NCBI GenBank assembly: GCA_021568835.1
Contig: JAKGSH010000010.1
Span: forward strand, 2,480,001-2,544,000
DNA: 64,000 nt
Origin: Streptomyces sp. Tue 6430
GTDB taxonomy: Bacteria; Actinomycetota; Actinomycetes; Streptomycetales; Streptomycetaceae
Direction: 5' to 3'
The translations under genes were made by a program, and so were the position numbers. Below the pieces are notes generated by a model, which was not told where the DNA came from, searched no databases, and was given only the letters and a program-made list of their open reading frames with translations. This document shows, one piece after another, positions 1 to 7,377 of this stretch; within the stretch, counting starts at the first letter, position 1, and each line of letters opens with the position of its first letter.

Positions 1-710
1 GGTACCCGCAACTCCCGTACGGCGTGGTCGAGATCGAGCAGGTCGAGGACGTTCGACCAGGCGTGCCGGACCCGGCGCGGGCAGGCGTGCACGATCCGCG
101 CGCAGGCCTCCACCATGTGCGGGGCCGAACCGGCTCCCATCGTGGCGTACTTGAGGATCCGGCGGGCGAGCGGCGTGACCGGGCCGAGCGGGGCGCGCGA
201 GCCGAGGACGTGCCCGGTCAGCCAGGTCCGCAGCCGGCCGGGCCGCAGCGGTACGACGGTGGACTCGGCGACCAGCCGCGAACTGCCCGTGCTGCACAGC
301 AGGACGGCCGCCACGTGCTCGCGGAACGCGGGCCGGCCGGAGGCGGCCATGATGGTCATGCCGCCCATGGAGTGCCCGGCGACCACGGCCCTCTCACCCG
401 GCGCGAGGGTCGCGCCGAGCACGGCCTCGAGGTCGTCGGCGAGCATGTCCACGCTGCACACCGGGCTCGCCGGGGAACGGCCGTGACCGCGCTGGTCGTA
501 GGCGATCACCCGGTGGTCGGCGGACAGGGCGCGGATCTGCGCCGCCCAGAACGCGGTCGAGCAGGTCCAGCCGTGCGCGAGGACGACCGCCGGGGCGGAG
601 TCCGGGCCGTGCACTTCGACGTGCAGTTCCGTGCCGTCGGCGGAGCACGCGGTGAGGACCCGGGCCGGGGCGGGCGGGGCGTAGGGGCCGAGGGCGGCGG
701 TGGCCGTCAC
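1..710 (-). CDS. Alpha/beta-fold hydrolase (C-terminus cut by window edge)
   Basis: Serine hydrolase of the alpha/beta fold. 236 codons are visible and the protein runs off the left edge. An oxyanion-type HGW lies near residues 46-48, YDQRGHGRS at about 71-79, and the nucleophile elbow GHSMGG at about 112-117; the acid and His are partly beyond the edge. The GTG start overlaps the stop of the upstream monooxygenase (GTGA), so the two are translationally coupled. Inference: the monooxygenase makes an ester or lactone from a ketone and this enzyme hydrolyses it, a known functional pairing. Substrate unknown; it could also be a general esterase. Confidence 0.85.
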   Translation of the reverse strand, partial: MTATAALGPYAPPAPARVLTACSADGTELHVEVHGPDSAPAVVLAHGWTCSTAFWAAQIRALSADHRVIAYDQRGHGRSPASPVCSVDMLADDLEAVLGATLAPGERAVVAGHSMGGMTIMAASGRPAFREHVAAVLLCSTGSSRLVAESTVVPLRPGRLRTWLTGHVLGSRAPLGPVTPLARRILKYATMGAGSAPHMVEACARIVHACPRRVRHAWSNVLDLLDLDHAVRELRV

Positions 711-2254
711 GCGGTCACCTCCGGCCGCTCGCCGCGGTCCGCGTCCCGGGTGGCCGGGGCGGCCGCCGCCTCCGGGGTGTCCGGGGCGCGCAGGATCTCG
801 TACTCGGCGAGGTCCACCCGGCGGGTCGCGCGGCGGAACTCGCCCGTGGTGCCCGGCCAGATGGTGGTGTTGCGGCCGTTGGCGTCGAGGTACCAGCTCG
901 TGCAGCCGCCGGTGTTCCACACCGTGCGCGTCATCCGGTCCTGCACCCGCCGGTTCCAGGCGTGCACGGCGCTGGGGCGGGCGTCGAGGGCGGCCCGGCC
1001 GCCCAGGACGTCGAGCTGGCGGAGGTAGTCCGCCAGGTAGTTCAGCTGGGACTCGATCATGAGGATCATGGAGGAGTTCCCGAGGCCGGTGTTGGGGCCG
1101 ATGATCGTCATCCAGTTGGGGAACCCGGCCGCGCTGGCGCCGCGCAGGGCCTCCATGCCGCCCTTCCAGCTCTCCGCGAGGGTCCGCCCGTCGGCGCCGA
1201 CGACCCGCTCGGCGATCGGCATGTCCGTGACGCGGAACCCGGTGCCGAAGACGATCGCGTCCACCTCGGCCTCGCTGCCGTCGGCGGCGACGAGGGTGTT
1301 CCCGCGGATCTCGCGCAGCCCGCTCGCCACCACGTCCACGTTGGGGCGGGTGAGCGCCGGGTAGTACGCGCTGGACAGCAGGATCCGCTTGCAGCCGATG
1401 CGGTAGTCCGGGGTGAGCTTGGCGCGCAGGGCCGGGTCCTTGACCGCGCGGGCCATGTTCCGCCTGGCGAGCCGCTCGACGAAGCCGAGCTGGTTCGGAT
1501 GCCTGGTGAAGGCCTGCACCTGGAGTTCGCGGATGCCCCACAGGAGCCCGCGGCGGGCCTGCGTGGTGAACGGCAGCCGCCGGTGCAGCCGGCGCTCGGC
1601 GCCGCTGATCGCCCGGTCGACGCGGGGCATCACCCACGGCGGGGTGCGCTGGAAGAGGGTGAGGCGGCCGACCTTCGGCTGGATGGCGGGCACGATCTGG
1701 ACGGCCGAGGCGCCCGTGCCGACCATGGCGACGCGCTTGCCGGTGAGGTCGTAGTCGTGGTCCCAGCGGGCGGAGTGGAAGACCTTGCCGGGGAAGGAGT
1801 CCAGGCCGGGGATCTCGGGGATCCTCGGGTCGGACAGCGGCCCGGTCGCGGAGACGACGACGTCGGCCGAGAGCCTTCCCCCGCCGACGGTCTCGATGTC
1901 CCACCGCAGCCGCTCCGGGTCCCACGCCATCCGCTCGACCTCGGCGTCGAAGCGGATGTGGGGGCGCAGCCGGAAGACGTCCGTGACGTGCTCCAGGTAG
2001 GCGCGGATGTGTTCCTGGCCGGAGAAGGTGCGCGGCCAGTCGGGGTTGGGCGCGAAGGAGAAGGAGTACAGGTGGGACGGCACGTCACAGGCGCACCCGG
2101 GGTAGCTGTTGTCCCGCCAGGTGCCGCCGACGCTGCCCGCCCGTTCCAGGACGACGAAGTCGGTGATCCCCTCCCTGCGCAGCCGCACCGCGGCCCCCAG
2201 CCCGCCGAACCCGGACCCGATCACCGCCACCCGCACATGCTCGTGCTCGGTCAT
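707..2254 (-). CDS. Flavin-containing monooxygenase, Baeyer-Villiger type
   Basis: FAD- and NADPH-dependent monooxygenase of 515 aa. FAD-binding GSGFGG lies at residues 13-18, GGTW at about 43-46, and a second Rossmann motif GTGASA at about 179-184 for NADPH. The Baeyer-Villiger fingerprint FxGxxxHxxxW(D) is exact at about 154-165 (FPGKVFHSARWD). The ATG at 2254 is preceded by GGGAGG; the frame stays open another 90 bases upstream but without a ribosome site or homology. It is the first gene of a two-gene operon with the downstream hydrolase and is divergent from a MerR regulator, which is the likely controller. The class converts ketones to esters or lactones; the substrate is not predictable. 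Confidence 0.9.
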   Translation of the reverse strand: MTEHEHVRVAVIGSGFGGLGAAVRLRREGITDFVVLERAGSVGGTWRDNSYPGCACDVPSHLYSFSFAPNPDWPRTFSGQEHIRAYLEHVTDVFRLRPHIRFDAEVERMAWDPERLRWDIETVGGGRLSADVVVSATGPLSDPRIPEIPGLDSFPGKVFHSARWDHDYDLTGKRVAMVGTGASAVQIVPAIQPKVGRLTLFQRTPPWVMPRVDRAISGAERRLHRRLPFTTQARRGLLWGIRELQVQAFTRHPNQLGFVERLARRNMARAVKDPALRAKLTPDYRIGCKRILLSSAYYPALTRPNVDVVASGLREIRGNTLVAADGSEAEVDAIVFGTGFRVTDMPIAERVVGADGRTLAESWKGGMEALRGASAAGFPNWMTIIGPNTGLGNSSMILMIESQLNYLADYLRQLDVLGGRAALDARPSAVHAWNRRVQDRMTRTVWNTGGCTSWYLDANGRNTTIWPGTTGEFRRATRRVDLAEYEILRAPDTPEAAAAPATRDADRGERPEVTA

Positions 2255-2297
2255 CCCGACGCCTCCCTGCCTCGCGACACTGCGACAACTCCGTGCA

Positions 2298-2329
2298 TCT
2301 GCCACTCTGCGATTCTGCGACTCTGCCAG
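2298..2329. repeat. Four 8-bp tandem repeats in divergent promoter
   Basis: Four contiguous units TCTGCCAC, TCTGCGAT, TCTGCGAC and TCTGCCAG lie in exact 8-bp register, 44-75 bp upstream of the monooxygenase start. The last unit runs into a palindrome. An iterated regulator site is possible; no known binding protein is recognised. Confidence 0.7.
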
Positions 2330-2339
2330 TGAACACTGG
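2326..2339. promoter_or_regulatory. Perfect palindrome CCAGTGAACACTGG, candidate operator
   Basis: Six-base arms around AA lie between the divergent monooxygenase and MerR genes. Symmetry and location suggest an operator for one or both. Further imperfect repeats with TACC/GGTA arms lie near 2366-2378 and 2397-2407, closer to the MerR gene. Which protein binds is inference. Confidence 0.45.
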
Positions 2340-2424
2340 CGCAATCGGAGCGTAGAGCAGCTCCGTACCGATGGGTAGGGGTCGGAGGAAGCAAGTTACC
2401 GGCGGTACGACATAGGCTTCCCGG

Positions 2425-3075
2425 GTGACGGACAAGCGGGAGTACAGGACGGAGGAGCTGGCCGGGGAGGCCGGCATCACGGTGCGCACCCTGCGCTTCT
2501 ACCGCGAGCGCAAACTGCTCCCGCCACCCCGGCGCGAGGGCCGCATCGCCTGGTACGACGACCACCACCTGGCCCGCCTGCGCACCATCGCGGCCCTGCT
2601 GGAACGCGGCCACACCCTGACCGGCATCGCCGAACTAGCCGACGCCCTCGACCACGGCCGCGACGTCGCCGACCTGATCGGCGTCGGCGGCCCCAGCGAG
2701 GAGGAACCGGTCCGCCTCACCCCCGAGGAACTCGCCGCCCGCTTCGAGGGCCAGGTCACCCCGGAGAACCTCGCCACCGCCCTCGACCTCGGCTACCTGG
2801 GCACCGACGGCGACGAGATCGTCCACATCAGCCGCCGCCTGCTGGACGTCTCCGCCGCCCTGGTCCGCGAGGGCATCCCCCTCGCGGAGGTCCTCGCCGC
2901 CGGCGCCCGCGTCCGCGACCACGCCGACGCCCTCGCGGAACTCTTCGCCGACCTGATCCTCCGCCACGCGGACGAACAGTCCCTGCCCCGCCTGCGCCCG
3001 CTGGCGCGCAGCGTGGTCGAGGCGGAACTGTCCCTGGCGCTGGACCGGCGGCTGCGGCGGGCGGACGGGCCGTGA
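2425..3075 (+). CDS. MerR family transcriptional regulator
   Basis: 216 aa with an N-terminal winged HTH of the MerR class: YRTEELAGEAGITVRTLRFY at residues 6-25 and the RREGRIAWYDDHHLARL wing at about 36-52. The C-terminal effector or dimer region is helical without a recognisable ligand domain or metal-binding cysteines. GTG start. The gene is divergent from the monooxygenase/hydrolase operon, which it probably controls. Its stop codon lies inside the first copy of a 21-bp direct repeat shared with the end of the exonuclease gene. Confidence 0.9.
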   Translation: MTDKREYRTEELAGEAGITVRTLRFYRERKLLPPPRREGRIAWYDDHHLARLRTIAALLERGHTLTGIAELADALDHGRDVADLIGVGGPSEEEPVRLTPEELAARFEGQVTPENLATALDLGYLGTDGDEIVHISRRLLDVSAALVREGIPLAEVLAAGARVRDHADALAELFADLILRHADEQSLPRLRPLARSVVEAELSLALDRRLRRADGP

Positions 3076-3118
3076 GCCGCCGTCCGCACGCTCACGCGAG
3101 CCGCCGTCCGCACGCTCA
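3074..3118. repeat. 21-bp direct repeat carrying both convergent stop codons
   Basis: The same 21 bases occur at 3074-3094 and 3098-3118, separated by 3 bases. The first copy overlaps the TGA of the MerR gene and the second contains the TGA of the convergent exonuclease III gene. A recent local duplication probably separated the two gene ends. Confidence 0.8.
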
Positions 3119-3919
3119 GAGGTCGTAGACCACCGTCACCGGCGCGTGGTCCGACCACCGCTCGCCGTGCGTGGCCGCCCGCTCCACCAGGCCCTTCACG
3201 GCCCTTTCCGCGAGACCGGGGGTCGCCACCTGAAGGTCGATCCGCCATCCCGCGTCGGTGTCGAACGCCCGCCCCCGGTACGACCACCAGGTGTACGGGC
3301 CCGTCGCGTCCGGGTGCAGGGCGCGGACCACGTCGACGTAGCCGCCGTCCGCCGGGGCGAGGACGCGGGTCAGCCAGTCGCGTTCCTCCGGGAGGAAGCC
3401 GGAGGACTTCTGGTTGGCGCGCCAGTTCTTCAGGTCCGCCTGCTGGTGGGCGATGTTCCAGTCGCCGCAGACCAGGACCTCGCGGCCGTCGGCGGCGGCG
3501 CGTTCGCGCAGGCCCTTGAGGTAGGGCAGGAACTCGTCCAGGAAGCGGACCTTCTCGTCCTGGCGGTCGGTGCCGACCTCACCGGACGGGAGGTAGAGGG
3601 AGGCGACCGTCACACCCGGCAGGTCGGCCTCGACGTAGCGGCCCGACGTGTCGAACTCGGTGGAGCCGAAGCCGACGCGGACGGCGTCCGGTTCGCGGCG
3701 GGTGTAGAGGGAGACGCCCGCGCGGCCCTTGGCGGCGGCGGGCGCGTGGGTGACGTGCCAGCCCTCGGGGGCGCGGACCGCCTCCGGCAGCTGCTGCGGT
3801 TCGGCGCGCACCTCCTGGAGGCACAGCACGTCGGCGGGGGTGTCGGCGAGCCACTCCACGAAACCCTTCTTCGCGGCGGCCCGCAGCCCATTCACGTTCA
3901 CGGAGGTCACGGTCAGCAC
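3116..3919 (-). CDS. xth: Exodeoxyribonuclease III (AP endonuclease family)
   Basis: Mg-dependent DNA repair nuclease of the exonuclease III/EEP superfamily, about 267 aa, the usual length. The start VTSVNVNGLRAA, CLQEVR near residue 35, the VCGDWNIAH catalytic block, the TWWSYRGRAFDTDAGWRID block and the terminal WSDHAPV are the family motifs in order. A GTG at 3919 is preferred because the preceding seven codons (to an ATG at 3940) are not conserved-looking. The gene stands alone, convergent with MerR and divergent from a GNAT gene. It acts on abasic sites and blocked 3' ends in the cytoplasm. Confidence 0.92.
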   Translation of the reverse strand: MLTVTSVNVNGLRAAAKKGFVEWLADTPADVLCLQEVRAEPQQLPEAVRAPEGWHVTHAPAAAKGRAGVSLYTRREPDAVRVGFGSTEFDTSGRYVEADLPGVTVASLYLPSGEVGTDRQDEKVRFLDEFLPYLKGLRERAAADGREVLVCGDWNIAHQQADLKNWRANQKSSGFLPEERDWLTRVLAPADGGYVDVVRALHPDATGPYTWWSYRGRAFDTDAGWRIDLQVATPGLAERAVKGLVERAATHGERWSDHAPVTVVYDL

Positions 3920-3999
3920 CCCGGCACGATACCGGCACACTGGACGAGGTCCAGTTTTCTTCCCGCCCCTTATCGATGCATGGATGTACCTTGAGCAGC

Positions 4000-4482
4000 A
4001 TGAATATACGTCGTGTCGCTTTCGACCACCCGGACGCCGTCAAGCTCAACGACGAGGTCCAGGCCGAGTACCACGAGCGCTACGGCGACGGCGGTGACGC
4101 CACGGTCCTGGCACCCGCCGACTTCGACCCGCCGCGCGGCGTGTACCTCATCGCCTACGACGAGCTGGACCGGCCGGTCGCCACGGGCGGCTGGCGCAGC
4201 CAGGACGAGAACGGCGAGGGGAACCGGGACGGGGACGCCGAGCTGAAGCGGATGTTCGTGGTCAGGCAGGCGCGGGGGCTCGGGCTGGCCCGCCGGATCC
4301 TCGCCGCGCTGGAGGAGGACGCCCGCGCGGCCGGCCGGCTGCGCATGGTGCTGGAGACCGGCACCCAGCAGCCGGAGGCCATCGCGCTGTACACCTCCAG
4401 CGGCTACGAGCCGTGCGCCAAGTTCGGCTACTACCGCTTCCACGAGGCCAGCCGCTGCTACGCGAAGCCGCTCAGCTCCTGA
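4000..4482 (+). CDS. GNAT family N-acetyltransferase
   Basis: 160 aa acetyl-CoA-dependent transferase. The acetyl-CoA loop reads MFVVRQARGLGLARRIL (V-x-x-x-x-x-G-x-G/A pattern) around residues 83-99, followed by the LETGTQQPEAIALYTSSGYE motif of the C-terminal half. The ATG at 4000 (MNIRRV) is chosen over one 24 bases upstream because the protein core begins there. Its stop overlaps the stop of the convergent response regulator by 11 bases. Substrate unknown. Confidence 0.88.
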   Translation: MNIRRVAFDHPDAVKLNDEVQAEYHERYGDGGDATVLAPADFDPPRGVYLIAYDELDRPVATGGWRSQDENGEGNRDGDAELKRMFVVRQARGLGLARRILAALEEDARAAGRLRMVLETGTQQPEAIALYTSSGYEPCAKFGYYRFHEASRCYAKPLSS

Positions 4483-5164
4483 GGTAGGCCAGGACCGCCA
4501 GCACCCGGCGGTGGGTGTCGTCCGCCGGGGGCAGGTCCAGCTTGGTGAGGATGCCGCCGATGTGCTTGCCGACGGCGGCCTCGGAGACCACCAGGGTCCG
4601 CGCGATCGCACCGTTCGACCTGCCCTCCGCGACCAGTGCCAGGACCTCCCGTTCACGCGGGGTGAGCCGGGCCAGCGGGTCGCGGCGGCGGCGCAGCAAC
4701 TGCCGTACGACCTCGGGGTCGACGACCGTGCCGCCCGAGGCGACCTCCGTGAGCGCGTCGACGAACTGCTCGACCTGGCCGACGCGGTCCTTGAGGAGGT
4801 AGCCGACTCCGGTGCCGTCGCCGGAGTCGAGGAGTTCGGCGGCGTAGGCGCGCTGGACGTACTGGCTGAGGACGAGGACGGGCAGGCCGGGGCGGTCGGT
4901 GCGCAGGCGGACCGCCGCGTGCAGGCCCTCGTCCTGGAAGGCGGGCGGCATGCGCACGTCGGTGACGACGATGTCGGGGGTGTGGTCGGCGACCGCGGTG
5001 AGCAGGGCCCGCGCGTCTCCCACGGCGGCGACGACCTCGTGACCGAAGCGGGTGAGGAGGGCGGTCAGGCCGTCGCGGAGGAGGACGCTGTCCTCGGCGA
5101 GGACTACGCGCAGGCCGTCCCGGGGAGACCGTCGTGTCCCGCCCGGGCTTCCGTAGTCTCGCAA
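4472..5164 (-). CDS. Response regulator, NarL/LuxR type (copy 1)
   Basis: Receiver plus LuxR HTH. VVLAEDSVLLRDG contains the acidic pair, IVVTDVRMPP the phosphorylated Asp, YLLKDR the conserved Lys; the C-terminal LTPREREVLALVAEGRSN is the LuxR HTH. No ATG or GTG begins the domain. The best start is TTG at 5164, five to nine bases after GGAG, the same arrangement as the paralogue at 12356; a CTG at 5113 is the alternative. It overlaps the end of its sensor kinase by 61 bases. Likely target: the divergent ABC transporter. Confidence 0.88.
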   Translation of the reverse strand: MRDYGSPGGTRRSPRDGLRVVLAEDSVLLRDGLTALLTRFGHEVVAAVGDARALLTAVADHTPDIVVTDVRMPPAFQDEGLHAAVRLRTDRPGLPVLVLSQYVQRAYAAELLDSGDGTGVGYLLKDRVGQVEQFVDALTEVASGGTVVDPEVVRQLLRRRRDPLARLTPREREVLALVAEGRSNGAIARTLVVSEAAVGKHIGGILTKLDLPPADDTHRRVLAVLAYLRS

Positions 5165-6426
5165 GGAATCTCCACACGCAGCAGGGTCGGTCCGCCCGGC
5201 GGACTGGTCAGGGTCAGTTTTCCATCCAGGGCGGACACCCGGTCGGCGAGTCCGGTGAGGCCGGTGCCGCCGGTGCTGTCGGCGCCGCCGCGGCCGTCGT
5301 CCCGGATCTCCACGACGAGCCGGCCTGCCCGGTGCCCACCGCGGACCAGGGCGCGGCCCGCCCCGCTGTGCCGGGCGACGTTGGCGAGCGCCTCGCGCAC
5401 CACGAAGTGGGCGGCGGACTCGACGGAAGGCGGCAGCCGGTACGGAAGGGCGAACGTGACGTCGACGGGGACGGGCGAGCGGTCCGCGGCGTCGGCGACG
5501 GCGGCCTGGAGGCCGTGGTCGGCGAGGACCTTCGGGTGGATGCCGTGGATCAGTTCGCGCAGTTCGGCGAGGGCGGCGCCCGCCTCCTCGTGGGCCTTGG
5601 CGAGCTGGGCGGCGAGGGGGTCGCCGGGCGGGGTGTCGAGGCGGGCCAGGCCGAGGGTCATGGTGAGGGCGACGAGGCGTTGCTGGGCGCCGTCGTGCAG
5701 GTCGCGTTCGATGCGGCGGCGTTCGGTCTCGAAGGCGTCGACGAGGCGGGCCCGGGAGCGGGCGAGTTCGACGACGCGGGCCTCGGGGCCGCCGCGGGGG
5801 GCGACCAGCAGCCGGGTGAGGGCGGCTCGGGCGCCCGCCGCGACGCCGAGGACATAGGCGCCGGGGACGAGGAGGAGGACGCCGAGCAGGGCCGCGACGG
5901 CCGCGGTCGGCCAGTCGGTGACCGTCCACGTCTTGAGCACCTTCGTCTCGCGGCCCTCGCCCGTCGTCGCCAGCAGCAGGGGGGTCGCGGCGACCGTGAG
6001 CGGGGCGGCCAGGGCCGCGGTGAGCAGGAGGGCCTCGGCCGGCCAGAGCAGGCAGGCGACGAGGAGGGTGTGGCCGAGTTCGCGCCAGGTGGCGGGTTCG
6101 CGCAGGCGGGTGGTGAGCCAGCCGCGCAGGCCGGGCTCGGACGGCTCGGTGTGCGGGTCGGGTGCCTCATCGGGGTCGACGAGCCGCAGCCGGCGCCGCT
6201 CCAGTGCGGCCACGGGCAGCCCGGCGAAGGCGAGGACGGCGAGGAGCGGCAGGCCGACGAGGACGAGCGCGAGGACGCCGCCCACCACGGCGAGCAGAAC
6301 CAGCGCCACCAGCACGGCCGCGCCGGTCGCCGCCCCCGTGAGCAGGTAGGCGGCGGCGCGCCAGGGCCACGGCGACAGCGGGTAGCGCGGGCGGGACAGG
6401 GCCTGCCACACGGTTCGGGGGTGCAT
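5104..6426 (-). CDS. Sensor histidine kinase, NarL/DesK type (copy 1)
   Basis: About 440 aa. Several N-terminal hydrophobic segments (about residues 20-75 and 120-185) form the membrane sensor; the dimerisation helix carries the phospho-accepting His in ERDLHDGAQQR; the ATPase G-box is DDGRGG followed by GTGLTGLADRV. The ATG at 6426 is chosen; a GTG three codons upstream is possible. It is divergent from the ABC transporter at 6593, and kinases of this class next to MacB-like transporters usually sense the transporter's substrate or cell-envelope stress. Confidence 0.9.
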   Translation of the reverse strand: MHPRTVWQALSRPRYPLSPWPWRAAAYLLTGAATGAAVLVALVLLAVVGGVLALVLVGLPLLAVLAFAGLPVAALERRRLRLVDPDEAPDPHTEPSEPGLRGWLTTRLREPATWRELGHTLLVACLLWPAEALLLTAALAAPLTVAATPLLLATTGEGRETKVLKTWTVTDWPTAAVAALLGVLLLVPGAYVLGVAAGARAALTRLLVAPRGGPEARVVELARSRARLVDAFETERRRIERDLHDGAQQRLVALTMTLGLARLDTPPGDPLAAQLAKAHEEAGAALAELRELIHGIHPKVLADHGLQAAVADAADRSPVPVDVTFALPYRLPPSVESAAHFVVREALANVARHSGAGRALVRGGHRAGRLVVEIRDDGRGGADSTGGTGLTGLADRVSALDGKLTLTSPPGGPTLLRVEIPCETTEARAGHDGLPGTACA

Positions 6427-6592
6427 GCCGATCACCGTAGGAGGCGGGGCGGGGGCGGGGCCATCGGTTCAGGGGGAGGGCCGGGGTATGCCTGGCCCTA
6501 CCTCCGGTCTCGCCCCTGCCCCAGCGACCGGGGCGGTCGCCTCGCGGTTGTGTGGACCCACTGGCGTCCAAGAGGTGGGAGCAGCAGCCGAA

Positions 6593-7377
6593 ATGACCGA
6601 GCAAGCCGTTCAACTGAGCGCCGTACGGCGGATGTACGGGTCGACCGGGACCGGGGTGACCGCGCTCGACGGGGTGACGCTCGCCTTGCCGCGCGGCTCC
6701 TTCACGGCGGTGATGGGGCCGTCGGGGTCGGGCAAGTCGACGCTGTTGCAGTGTGCCGCCGGGCTGGAGCGGCCGGACGCGGGGTCGGTGCGGATCGGAG
6801 GGACCGAGCTGGGCGGGCTGAGCGAGCGGCGGCTGACGCTGCTGCGGCGGGAGCGGATCGGGTTCGTGTTCCAGGCGTTCAACCTGCTGCCCGCCCTGAC
6901 CGCCGAGCAGAACGTGGCGCTGCCGCTGCGGCTGGCCGGCCGCCGTCCGGGGCGGGCGCGGGTGCGGGAGGCGCTGGCGCGGGTGGGGCTGGCCGACCGG
7001 GCGGACACCGGCCCGGTGAGCTGTCCGGGGGTCAGCAGCAGCGCGTCGCGCTGGCCCGTGCCCTGGTCACCCGGCCGGAGGTGCTGTTCGGGGACGAGCC
7101 GACCGGCGCGCTGGACTCGACGACGGGCCGGGAGGTGCTGGCGCTGCTGCGCGGCATGGTCGACGAGGAGGGCCGGACGGTGGTGATGGTCACCCACGAT
7201 CCGGTGGCCGCGTCGTACGCGGACCGGGTGGTGTTCCTGGTCGACGGGCGGGTGCACGGGGAGCTGGCCGGGGCGGACGCGGAGACGGTCGGGGCGCGGA
7301 TGGCGGGGCTGGAGAGCGCTCGGGTGTCACCGGCGCGAGGGGCGGCGCGGAACTCCGAGGGGGGCGTGGCGTGCTGA
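6593..7377 (+). pseudogene. ABC transporter ATP-binding protein (frameshifted)
   Basis: MacB/LolD-type ATPase, 261 aa expected. Walker A GPSGSGKST, Q-loop FQAFNLLPALTAEQN, signature LSGGQQQRVALARAL, Walker B VLFGDEPTGALD and H-loop VTHD are all present, but the frame breaks at about 7005-7008 between ADRAD and the signature. GACACC is seen where GACCACC would give the expected DHRPGELSGG. The total length (785 bases) is one short of a multiple of three. The ATG follows the divergent kinase and the stop overlaps the permease GTG. Probably one transporter subunit in life; the break is likely a sequence error. Confidence 0.85.

Noticed and set aside
707..2344. Longer N-terminus for the monooxygenase
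   Set aside because: The extra 30 codons lie in the repeat-bearing promoter, and the ATG at 2254 has a good Shine-Dalgarno and the FAD motif at the normal distance.
5134..7377. Long open frame antisense to the sensor kinase and into the ABC ATPase
   Set aside because: High GC keeps several frames open. It is Gly/Arg/Ala low-complexity; only its last third is real, as the second half of the frameshifted ATPase.
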